Assembly: GCA_011009095.1 (NCBI GenBank)
Contig: VTPC01090614.1
Coordinates: 23,894-87,893, forward strand
Origin: Ignelater luminosus
Taxonomy: Eukaryota; Arthropoda; Insecta; Coleoptera; Elateridae
Length of the DNA: 64,000 bases
Direction of reading: 5' to 3'
The notes below the pieces were generated by a model, which worked only from the letters and a program-made list of their open reading frames with translations, was not told where the DNA came from and did no database searches. Positions 20,679-33,000 of the stretch are shown here, piece after piece. The translations under genes were made by a program, and so were the position numbers. How positions within the stretch are numbered: position 1 is the first letter of the stretch; each line of letters starts with the position of its first letter.

Positions 20679-21168
20679 AGTGTGCCCATTTTACAGGTCC
20701 TCCCCTGAAGATCTGAGAATAGGCAACACATCTTACAATTCAGAGATATCTGTGTAATTACAGATTTTAAAAACAAAATTGATCATGTTTGTGTAGTTTG
20801 TTTTCTATAATACATGTCAATGTAAAAATTCCTCAATTTGTGTTAGTTAGAAATAAGATTTGCTTTTTTAGAAAAACCAACAATAAGAATAATTATAAAT
20901 TATTATAAAATCTTAAGAATTTAATAATAAACAAGAAAACTTATTTACAAAAAGAAAGTAAACAAAATGAACAGGTTTGTACAAAAGTTAAACAGGAAAT
21001 ATAACCAAACAAATGTCAAACAGTTGACTTTTGTCAGTTTTTAAATTCACAGCAAACTATGGTTCAATAAACAAGAGTTGAACTTTTTAAAGAAAAGCCG
21101 GCTTTAAATTCTAAGACGTGTTGCCTATTCCCAAACATTCAGGGGAGGCTCCGTAAAATGGGTATACT
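20679..21168. mobile_element. 490-bp non-autonomous element with about 57-bp terminal inverted repeats
   Basis: The left end (AGTGTGCCCATTTTAC, then CCTCCCCTGAA, then GAATAGGCAACAC) is repeated in inverse order at the right end (GTGTTGCCTATTCCC, CATTCAGGGGAGG, GTAAAATGGGTATACT). The interior has no coding capacity. Related partial copies lie at 17190-17345 and, inverted, at 40190-40535. The superfamily is unknown because the target duplication is unclear. Confidence 0.7.
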
Positions 21169-22018
21169 GTATATGTATGTTACTGAATGAATCCAAACTT
21201 TAAAAATAGATAAATAACCTTTACATTTCAGATTTCATCTCATTATTTGCAATTCCTCAATACTGTTAGGTGCCCAGGCAACAATGATGTATCAATTGCA
21301 AGTTTCAAGAATTTGAAAACAAAAAATAGTAATGCTTCATTTTGATACTTGTTTTAATAACGAAATTGAAAAACTGAAAAATACCTGTTTCACACTTCTT
21401 TATAAATCTCTATTTATACTGCAAACATTCAGAAACATTACAAAGGCACATTTACTAATTAATCTGTTTCCTATTGTGTTTTCTACATCTTATCTACATT
21501 CCTTCCTTCCTTAATTTCATCAATTTGTAACCATCGATAACTTAGATTTTTTTTTAAATACAAACCTGGATTTATTTTTTTGTTATTGGAAAAGTTGTCT
21601 ATTCCAAATATAGTTACTAGTTGGGAATGTTTTGATTATCAAAATAGCACCTTATTTAGGATATTGAGATTCGTTTTCATCTAAACATGAATCCTTGAAT
21701 CACTTGGGTATTTTATTGTTAATTAGACACCACATGAGTTATGAGTTTTGCTTACCAAACACTTTACATTCTCAACAAGTTACCCACAATAAGATGTCAA
21801 ATTTTATACATTTAAGACTAGAACAAGAAAACTTATTGAATCTGTTAATTATTGATATTCCTAAGTGCAGTTTGTTATTCCTTTTGTATTGTTTGCTATA
21901 AAAATATTATTATTATTATTCACTTTTTTCTCAGATTTTAAATCTGGCAGTTATTCATTGAGGATACATATATCTGTACTTACGAATGTTTAGTTAAATA
22001 TGTTAATTATTTGTAAGG

Positions 22019-22055
<37 letters not shown>

Positions 22056-24076
22056 AGCAACATAGTGAAACTTGCTAAAATAGGTATCATAAAATAAATT
22101 CTGTTTAGGCAGTTTATGCAGTGTAATGTAATTCATTTATTTTAATTTCTCAAGATTTTGAGAATATGTAATGTAACATCTTGCCTCTTATTGTAAAGAA
22201 AGCTTGTCTTGGAAGTTTTTAAAATCAGCAAAAACATAGAATTTGTCATCCACAATGGCAAGAAACCTTTTGTCAGAACTTTGTTGTACAGTTTACATGT
22301 TCCGGTTTTTACAGTCAAGTTTTGCTTTTGCGATTTGGAGCAGAAAGATTGCACATTGCAGTTTTTAAAAATTAAAAATATATTTTGTTAAAGTTTAAAA
22401 TTAATAAATAAATGGAATTAAATTAATGTGCTTTAATGGCATATTAAGAACTATGTAATATAATTACGTTAAACAAATTCTTGATTGTTTTTTATTAATT
22501 TCAGGTTTTCATTCTTTTCAAAGTGAAATGTTGTTTTATATAATTTCCTCTTTCGAATTGCACATTTGCATACCAATATAAAGAGTGCGCTTCATAATTG
22601 AAAATGATCAAATAGGAGTAAGTAAATAAGCCAGCAAGATACCTCACCAATTAACATTATCCACTCTTGGAAAAAATGTTCAACATATTATAGGTTGGTA
22701 GTTTGGCCAAGTATTTTAGAAACACCCTGTATAGTCTCTAAAGCAAAAAGTACAGCTTTGTCTCCATCATGGGCATATCAAGCCTCGAGGCATCGACCAA
22801 GAGTTCCAAGCCTGCAAGGACGATAAAGATGCTTTTCACACATGATATACAATACTTTTTCTACCAGCTTGACCCAGTTGTATTCAATAGAAGAATTGCA
22901 AAATTCTAATTTTTAAATTGCAACAGATGTGTGGTGTAAACAATACATCATCGCAGATCATCATACATGAAGTTAGATTAAAACATGAAAACACATGTTA
23001 TCATTAGCAATGTTAAGTAAAATGATCATTAGAAAAAGAAAAAGAGCTGCCCTCAATACTAAACTAGGTATAGAAAAGCCTACTTTTATATCTAATTGTA
23101 AGAGCCATTTGACACGGTAATATTTTTCAAATAAAAAATGTATTAAGATTTATTGTAAATTTTACAAGGAACTTGCTAGAAAAATAATATCAAAATTAAC
23201 GTGAAAAATATATCCTGCATGACACTATTATAGATTTAATTTCAAAAATGAGTTAATTTCTGTTGTCATTGTCATTGTCATCACCAAAGTGACGTTTAAT
23301 GTTTGTATTTCGTGAGTACAGTGTGTTTACAGTGGTTTGCAGTTCTAACCTAAAAATTTCATAAGTTCTTATTCGGGCTATTCGAATTCCTGAAAAATGA
23401 ATATAAACGAAATCAATCTATAATGTACAGGAACTGGTGTTGCTACAATATAATGGTTTGCAGAAATTCACGTTCTGCTCAGATATTGACGCATTTTTAA
23501 CAATTAAATAGAAAGATTTCTAAAAATATTTCCAATTTTTGCTTCAAAATTGAAATTCAATGTTTACAAATCTGTGACACGCTTTTAAATTTTCTTAAAT
23601 TAAATTTACGTTGAAATATTGTACAAGAATTGTATTGTCAAACGGCTATAAGAAGCAATTGCTTAATCACAAACATATCTAATCGTATGATGTAAACTTC
23701 TTTTAGAGTTGCATACATACAGGGTTGTATAGTATAAGGCATAATCTTTTAAATTTAAACGAAGTTTTAATAGATGCCTATTAATTCCAAAGATGATAAA
23801 GATAACCTTAAGATTGCTCATGGTTGCCATGGAAATTAGTAATCTTTATTTTAATCAGCACTTTATTAGATCACTCATAATACGCCCCAATGAATCAAGA
23901 GTTTGCCATATAGTAAATAACATTCCATCTACCCAATAAATTGTATTTATAATGGCGATTAAACATGTATTAACTTAATATATATCTTAATTTACAGTTT
24001 ACTACAATTTCAAAAAATTTGCAAAAACATATATCAATAATAATCATCTTTGTGAAATGACTCCATCATTTCATTT
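21169..24076. other. Stretch without a supported gene; contains (TTA)n microsatellite
   Basis: A (TTA)n tract at about 22021-22053 and a short ATT run near 21906 stand out. ACACCCTGTATAG near 22722-22734 resembles a mariner-type end. The small open frames show no codon structure or known motif. The part nearest 24076 should be the 3' UTR of the NIPSNAP gene. Confidence 0.4.
22021..22053. repeat. (TTA)n microsatellite
   Basis: Eleven uninterrupted TTA units in non-coding sequence. Confidence 0.95.
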
Positions 24077-27000
24077 TCACTGAGTAGGAGAGAATGAAGT
24101 GGGATTTAAAATTCGACAATGCATTTCTCGAATAAGTGGAACTGTATATGCTACACATTCGTCCCATCCAGGTGAACGCCATGCACTTTCTCTTGTTTCC
24201 TTTCTTTGATTCAAGTCTTTATAACCTGTAAGATTATACGATTGTAAATTTGTTAAAGATACACTGAAATTAATTTTAATAAAGCTTTGATTACTTACAC
24301 CAAAGATGATGAACATTGTACAGTCTTCCAATCTGTGAAAAAAAGCCAGCAAATGCTTCACTATTATTTCGTCGATAGTTAATAGCTCTTGCCCAATTAT
24401 TACCCCATTCTATCATAGTGCCAGGTTTGAGCGCATATGAACGAATTTCATATACGTGTTTTCCCTTTCTTGGTGTGACATTAGGCCAGTAACTAAATGC
24501 AAGAAGGTATTGAAGGTGTCGTGAACGGACTAATTTGCTTTGTTCTTCTGTTAATTTTTGATAATCCTAAAACAGAAACAAAATATGAGTAAACTGCTGT
24601 TCATACAGCAGCTGGGAGGATAAGAAATTCGCCCATCTTACAGTGTTTAAGTTAGTTAGACTCTAAAAAATAAATTTGAAAACTTACTTGATTTTCTGCA
24701 AAAACTGCATTAGTTTTATCGATCGATTCGAATCCACCAGTGAATTTCCATAAGTGAAGAGCTTGATCCTGATCACCAACACTTACTGTCCACGATCCCA
24801 CTAATTCCATAGTTTCAGATATGCCAGGCAATGATTTTACAAAGTTCACTGTATTTTCGCTGAAGACCGAAATTACTTAAATACTTTACTATATAATTCC
24901 ACTCTTGGAATGTATTTTATTTTAACTTACACATTTGTTATGTATTTCTGTCTAGAATCTGCTCTGAAGTTATGAGTTTGTAGTGCATAAATGACTTCTT
25001 TGTCACTAAGCATTCGGCTGTGTGATTCCTTTGTAGGTTCGATTCTTCGTACAAATAATTTTGATAACCAGGAATCCTTCGAATCATTTCGTTGGGATGT
25101 TGTGGAAAATATCCTAAGAATATACACACTGTGAATTTATAGAGGTAAACTTTTCATTTCATTAATTGATCAATTTTGGCTTAATGTTTTATTAAAATTC
25201 TCATTTAAAATGACAACAAAATATGTAATTTGACAATTTACCTCCGGATGTAATTTCTAATTCCTGAACTAATAAGGAAAATTTATCTTCGAATATTTTC
25301 CAATATTTTTATTACAAAACCCTCTAATATTTTCTACCCTTTCCCTATCTCTCAAACTTATTTCCCATCTAATTAAACAATGATCACTAAGCGTCTCCTC
25401 TGTAATCTCTCACTTATCTATTGCTATATATGCTAAACAACTAGCTGCAGTAATGTCTATTCTACTTGGCCCTCTGTGTCTATAAATGTTGGCCTATTTC
25501 CTAAATTAAGAACAATTAAATCAAACAATACAACTCCTAGGTCTTTCCATTGTTCTAAAAACCTCTCGAAGTGGATGCGCAAATCCTACAACTTTATTCC
25601 TAAGCGTATTTGGTTCTTGTAAGTAGAGGTAAACTTTTCACTTTCATTAATTGATAAATTTTGGCTGAATGTTTTTAAAATGACAACAAAATATGTAATT
25701 TGACAATCTACTCCCGGATGGCGCTGAACGCTTACCCACTATAGCCAACCCACCACGTGAAAAACTTCGGCGCGAAATTCCAACCAGCTTCAATTACTTG
25801 TAATCTCACTGTATGTGTGTTTAGAAAAGTCGGGGCACAAAACGTCTATTAAGTGTTAAGGCTCAATCTTTTTTAACTATTGTAGAAAGATTCTTAAAAG
25901 ACCCCTGTTTAAAAAACCTATTACATTGTAGAACTTCAAATTCCAACCCATACAACAATTAAAATATAACATCAATCTTTGAAATGATGGCCCTCATAGT
26001 TTATAATAATACAGTAATGTAACATTTTTATTTATAAATGTTGGATTTTTAATTAAAAAACAATTTGTGCCATATAAGTCCGTTCTACTTATAAAGTTAA
26101 TTAACTCTTAAAATTGTCTTAAACACGCTTAAGTATTACATTTACAAATATCGTGAAAGCGACAAAAAACCAAGTCAAAGATAACCTTGGAATTTTAAAA
26201 GATTGTAGAGTAATCCTTAAATTATGAATTATGAATATTCCCATTCATCATTTTCATTCTTGATACCATTACGAAAATAAGACTCTAATATGAAAATTTT
26301 ATGTTCCTTTTAAAGAAGTTGGTATGTTACGTATGTTATTAATGTTGTTACAACTGTTGTAGAACCGTAAGAACCGATCATCAACTGATGTGAGTTGATG
26401 TTTGGTTGAGACTCAAACACTAAGAGAGCCTGTAAGACAGAAATCATCGCTGTTGCGCTAAGAGCGGCTTTAGAAGCTGTGCAGCTTCTCTTAAGCCCTA
26501 ATTTTGACGGCCGAACGCAACGCTCGTCCACGTCCGCCACAGCATCCAAAGCAGTATGGGAGGGTGAGAAGGCGACGGCGAGGCAAGGCAGGCAAGGGCC
26601 CGGAGAAGGGAGGCGGCGCCCCGAAGTCTCGAGTCTTGGTGGATCCATATGATGTCCTGGAATGATAGAGCCGACTGGGTGGTCTTCCTGGTGGAGGCGG
26701 AGAGCGGTGAGGTCAAGCGGGCAGAACGACGGTGGCGAAGCGAAGAAAAGACAAGCTTTTTATATCTGTGCATAAGAAATGGTGTGAGGTTTGTAGTTCC
26801 CAGGCGTTTTACATTAGAAGTGTCCTATGAATCTTCAAGGAAATATTGCGGTAGGTCGTTTAAGAGGAATTTATTGACAAAAGCAAGATCTTTTTTTTCT
26901 ATGAAGTTTTAGCGTGCGAACATTCTAAAATATCTTTAAGGAATTAATAGGTAAAAAAAAGACCCTTTTTCTGTGAAGATTTAGCGCGCGCCCGTCACAT

Positions 27001-30000
27001 TCGTAGAAGTCAATGCTCTTAAAGTTCCTGGTTTTTAAGAAGTGATGAAAGGCGTGGGACGCTACACTCTATTAAGGGTAACCAATGAGTTTTTTAAAAA
27101 AGTGACCACTTTCAACTTTGGAGCCAAAGTTAGAGGGGTTCCCAATCGTGCCCCATTACGGAATTTTTACTGTAGACTCAAAAACTTATATAGAAGCAAC
27201 AGTGGGAGTTTCATGATAGGGAACAACATGAATTTTTTGAAAAATTAAAAGAAGTTGCCGTATTTTAAAAATCTAGAAATAAAATCGTAAAACAACTGTC
27301 ATTACTCCCACACATTGCTACTCTTTCCTGACAATCGTTCCTTCCTTCTTTTGACAATTTAGGGTAAATATTCGGTTTAGGCTCACAAGTTTTGGGAGGG
27401 GGGGGGTTCCTATAGTTTTCCTGAAATCCCACGTTGAGAGGAGTAAAAAGAGACCACTCCCACTCTGGACGGTCAAGAAATAAAAAATTTATGAATTTTC
27501 AAAAAAAAAAAGAATTTTTCAATAGAAAATTTCCATAAGAAAGCGTGGGAGTGGTCTCTTTTTACTCCTCTCAAGGTGGGCTTTCAGGAAACCTATAGAA
27601 ACCACCCAAAAACTTGAGAACCTAAACCGAACTTAAGCCCAAATCAGTGGCACTTTCGTCTATTCAAATCAACGTGTACGTAGTCTATAATCATGTCACA
27701 AACTAAACTTGGTAAATGTAAAAGGAAGCTTGGCGGTTCAAATGGGAGAAGGAAAATTCTTTAGATTTTGACGGAGTGAAAGAATTTGCAGGCAATGACT
27801 TCCACAAGTTGAATACCTCTGATGAAATGTGCCAAAGTTGTCGTCATCAGGTTGCTCTATGCAATATGAGTTAGCACAATATGATACCTATGACGGTTTA
27901 ATTTCTAATAGGTTTGAACATTTGTTGGTCAAACCAAGCCATCAACGCGCAAGGGAAATGAGTTCATTTTAGACAGTCCAAAAGTTGCTTGCGGCTACAC
28001 AGAACCCCTGAAACAACCATGATACTTTTACTGTTGTCCCTTCCACTTCTCCACAAGTTGTTGAAGTCTTGCCTCACCCAGCGTGTGAGAGCGCTGGTGT
28101 AGATGACAAAAAGAAGCAGAGACCAAAACATCACAGAAAGAGAAGAGAAAAAACAAAACTGTGAACAGCAGCGAAAGTTCTCCAACAAAGATGATGGAGC
28201 CACGTGTCATAGTCGACATTTCCTGTCTCACCTCCTTAGACCATGGCAAGATTTGCAAGAGAATCGCGCTTATCTATTTCCAATAGAATCTGGATAAATT
28301 TGGACATGAACGTTCATGCTATCAGAAAAGATGGTCCTTTTACACATGAGCTACCACTAACACAGGCATTAGTTTTGAGCTCCTACGGTGGAGGTTTTGG
28401 GCTACTCAGGTGCCCGCTACTCATGCAATACGGCTGAAATTGACTTCATTCATGACTCCACATTTCGTTTGACTGAAGAAAGACTAGGTGGTCTAGCTAT
28501 TCAGAATGACTTGCCCTCTGCTATTGAAAAAGAAATTAGAATCGCCGAAGAGAGACACGAGGTGATTTTAGCTGAAGGAAAAGAATTCCTGCTCATCACA
28601 GGCACAGTCGATGGCGGTTACCTCCAAAGGGCATATGGACACTCATTTTGCTCAAATGCAGGCAGTTTGGAAAAATATAGGAAAAATTCTATTCGTTTGG
28701 TCAAGAGTAAAGTTGCATGAATTCTTGAAACTGTTGGTCGGGCGGTGCGACGGTCTTACAGTTGGTAGTCTTGGAGGCTGGTCGCCTTCTTATTATTATA
28801 ATATTAAAAGCATACCAAGTTGTCCTCATTAAATCCTCCCTTTTCTGCTTTTACATCGTAGCGATCTTTCATTCAGTTGCTAGCCATACGAGTATGCCAG
28901 TTCATGAATCGAGTCCATATTCTGTAGCACACTCTCTGCGTACTTAAGGTTCACCAATCTCTTTTCTTCTATCTTTTGAATCTCTAAATTTAATCGTCAG
29001 GTGCCATACACCACGTCAATCAAAAGCCTTAATTCTCTCCCAAACACCAATCCAGCCAGCGTGAAGTTCGTCGCTTTGTTGACAGATGCTCGATAATCCA
29101 TTGAGAAGAGAGGTCGATGTGCTCATCCCAATCTCTCTGATTCTCGAAAAATGTTTACCTAGTGTCCTGTTCATTCTTTCCACCGTTTCATCTGATTATG
29201 GATGTAGCGAAATCGTTCTAGTCTGCCCAACAACTTGCACATTTCTTGAAAAACATTTGGTCAGAGTAAATTCCTAATGGCAAACAAAGTTTTTAATTAA
29301 GAATTCCGCATTTTTGCTTCTTGGTTAGGCAAAGCGTAAGTCTTGGTCCATTTAGCGAAATAATCCATTACCACCAAGCTGTACTTGTTCCCTGCTTCGG
29401 TCTCTGGAAAACTATTCTTTCAAACGGGTTGCCAACGTTGTATTGCTTCATTACTGCTCTTCTTCTTTACGCCCAGTGGCCGTCCGATGTTCCATCATTC
29501 AGTTCTCTCAGTGCGTGTGGTCGTTTTTCTGCTTGGTAAGACCAGTTGCTCGGTGACAGAGGTACCGTCGGCGTTCTCTGCAAAATGCCTTCTTCTCAAT
29601 AACTTTTAACAACCGGCGTTCGAGCTGCAATTTCGTTCCAATTTGGACATCTCTTCGCATTTTTCCATTCCATTATCGGAGCGAGGTAGGATTCCCTTCT
29701 TGTTCTTCTCTCTGCTACCGTTGTTTTTGCCACTATAAAGAGTTCTGGTTGCTTACTTTTCATTCAAAAGCAGTAGTTACAATTCTCGGGACGAAGCTTT
29801 CTTGGTAAAGCGTCGGCATTTTGGTCTATTGTGAAAGTTGTACTTTTTCGATCCATCTACTTGCTTGCTTTTCAGGGTTCTTAAATTGCAATAACCATTT
29901 AAGGGCTGCGAGATCGGCCCTTACTTAGTAGGAATTCACAACCATACAAATACTTATGGAAATGTTCCAATGTTTTGATTATGGCCAGTAATTCTCTTCG

Positions 30001-33000
30001 GGTCACGCAATAATTTCTTTCTGGTCTTGACAAGACCTTGCTAGAATCAATAATTTTCTCTTGGACATCTTAGATTTGCGAAAGAACACCACCAATCCCA
30101 GCATTACTAACATTGGTATCCACTACAAATATACCAATAGACTGTACATAACTTAACTGGATATTTTTTCTTTCAAATCTTCAAAAGCTTTTTAGTAGTA
30201 TCCGTCAGTTCATACAAATCTTCCTACCGTTTCGGTTTATTTGTGAAGTGGTTTGGTGATATTGGCAAAACCCGACACAAATCTATAATAAGTGTTTATC
30301 TCTAATTCTTTCACTGCTGATATCTTCTTGCTATCCAAATATTTCACTTAATCGTGAAACATGGGACACTTTTTCGGATTTAGTTCAAACACTTCTTTCA
30401 AGTTTTTGAGATGATCTTCGAATATTTTTTCAATCACTATCACATCGTCCAAATACACTAACCACGTTTTCCACAATAGATCTCTAAACACTATAAATCC
30501 ATTAGTTTTTCGAATGTAACTGGAGCGTTGCAAAAACCAAAGGACATGACGGTAAACTGCCGGAATCTATTACCAGTAGAGAATGCAGTTTTCACTCTGT
30601 CTTCGTCTTGAACTCCACTTACCAATAACCGCTTTTTACATCAAGTATAGAAAACAATTTGGACCCTGAAAGCGTATCTAAGGTGTTGTCGATATAGAGG
30701 CAATGGGTAACTGTCTTAGATATATTAATCAGCAGCCTTCGGGAATCTACGCAAAAGAGTGCCGTTCCATCCTTCTTTTTCATTAGAACCACTGGCAACA
30801 CTTGCTGGAAGGTTCAATGACACCTCGGACTTGCATTTCTCCTAATAGGACCTCGGTCTCTTCTCGTTTGGCTAGAGGTAGACGTCTAGGGTTTTGAAGA
30901 ACAGCATCGATTTTATGTTTTATCAAATCAGTACTCCCATAATCTGATTCTGAAGTGACAAGCTATCTGAACATTCTTTATCCATTTGTCGAAGTTTCCC
31001 CTTTTCTTGAGAAGTTAACTTCTCAGAAGCTTACACACCTCTTGAGGCAACTTAGCTGACCGAATGTCTTCTTCGCAATGAGCCACCCAAGTTACCGGGT
31101 TTAATTTCCCAAAGCTCTTCCCTTGTGTAGAACCACCGAATAACAATTATAACTCATGATCGGAACCACAGCGGAAGACTTGACCAATAAACTTTCTATA
31201 AACATATCTTTGGCTATCGCTTCTTCTCGTTCTGGCTCAACAATTGCAATTCTGGTAGTCTTCGCGTCATTTTCTGTACGTACTAGAATAATTTGTTGTC
31301 TTGGTCGGAATTTCTGTATCTTTTAGGAGGAAGAGACGCACGTTGGACAGTCTCATCTCGAGCGATGCCAATTTCTTTGTTTCCAAACTTCATTGTTCTT
31401 CCCAATTCTTCATAAAATCTATGCCCAGAACAGCTTCGTCTATTATCTGAGCTACATTCGTTGTTTGTTCATTCGGTATCGTTTTTACTTTGATCTTGCT
31501 ATACTACACTGGCATGTTTGGCAGAAGAGATTCCGCACTTTACCAAAGAGGAATTGCTACAGGTGGTGAAGAGGATTAAATCCGGCAAAGTCCCAGGCCC
31601 GGACGGACTACCACCGGAAGTCATTAAAATTACGTACAATCGAACAAGATACAACAAAAGCCCTAGAGTTACTAAACGAGAGACTAAGGGAGGGAACATT
31701 TCCTGAAAAATGAAAAAAGTCAAGCTTGGTACTAATACCTAAGGGAGTACCAGAAGAAAAGAAACTCGGACCTCTCTGTCTAATATTAGACACTATGGCC
31801 AAGGTCATGGAATCACTGATAAAAGAAAGAATCATGACAGAGCTGGAAAAGGAAGGGAAGATTTCGGATAGGCAATATGGTTTTCGGCCTGGAAAGTCGA
31901 CCGTAGACCCCACGATAAGAATAAAAAGGAAAATTAACAAAATAAGAAGGAAATCATATAAAAACAGAAAGTTCTGTGTTCTAATGAAACTAGACATCAA
32001 AAATGCTTTCAACACGGCCAACTGGACGGGAATCATCAAAGAGATGGAAAAGAAGGATATCAGTAAGAAACTGAAAAACAACAACAAAAACTACCTCAGT
32101 GGCAGAACAATTACGTACGAAGGCAGAGAGTACGAGCTAAGCTGCGGCGTACCACAAGGTTCGGTGTTAGAGCCTGTCCTCTGGGACATAAATCTCAATA
32201 GCATATTAAGCGCAGAAGTTCCAGAGGACACAAAAATACTATGTTACGCTGATGACACAGCCATAATCATTACGGCAAATACTGAGGAAATGTTGGAAAT
32301 TCAAGCATAAAGAGCGTATTTCAGCGTAAGCTGGAAATTGCACCCAAAAAAAATACAAATGGTAATATTATATGGAGGAAGGAGACTAAAGGAAATTGAG
32401 ATAAACTATGGAGAAATGGTAGTTAGAAGACAAGAATACATGAAATATCTCGGCATCATTTTCGACAAGAACCTAAGAATGATGAAATACGTGCAATATA
32501 TAGCAAAAAAGCAGATAAAACGATCACGGCCTTGAGCCGGTTAATGCCCAAGGTAGATGGCCCTAGAGAAGGCAAGAGAAAAATGCTAAGTGCGATGGGA
32601 CAATCCATAATTCTTTACGGCGCCCCGGCCTGGTCCGAGGCAATAAAAATTGAGAAGTACAAAAAAATCCTCGGAAAAATACAACGAAAAATGGCAATAG
32701 ACGTAACATGCGCGTATAGGACCATTTCAGACTTGGCGGCGGTATCACCCCAGTAGACCTGTTAATTGAAGAAAGGAGCAAGATATACTCAGACAAAAAC
32801 AATAAAGCTGAAATTAAGACGAGATATTAGAAAAATGGTGCCAAAGATGGCAATAATATGATAAAAGCAGTATGGACCAAAACCCTGATAAGCAATCTTA
32901 AATCATGGGTAAACAGAAAGCATGGACAGATTGACTACTTCCTAACACAGTTCATGACAGGTCACGGTAGCTTTGGTAGAAAGCAGATGACGATGGCTGC

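Noticed and set aside
26310-26648. Possible chemoreceptor C-terminus on the minus strand
   Set aside because: The hydrophobic tail ending [13 protein letters not shown] superficially resembles a gustatory-receptor end, but lacks the usual motif spacing and any upstream exons.
31608-32087. 159-codon minus-strand frame
   Set aside because: Antisense shadow of the LINE reverse transcriptase, whose catalytic blocks read on the plus strand.
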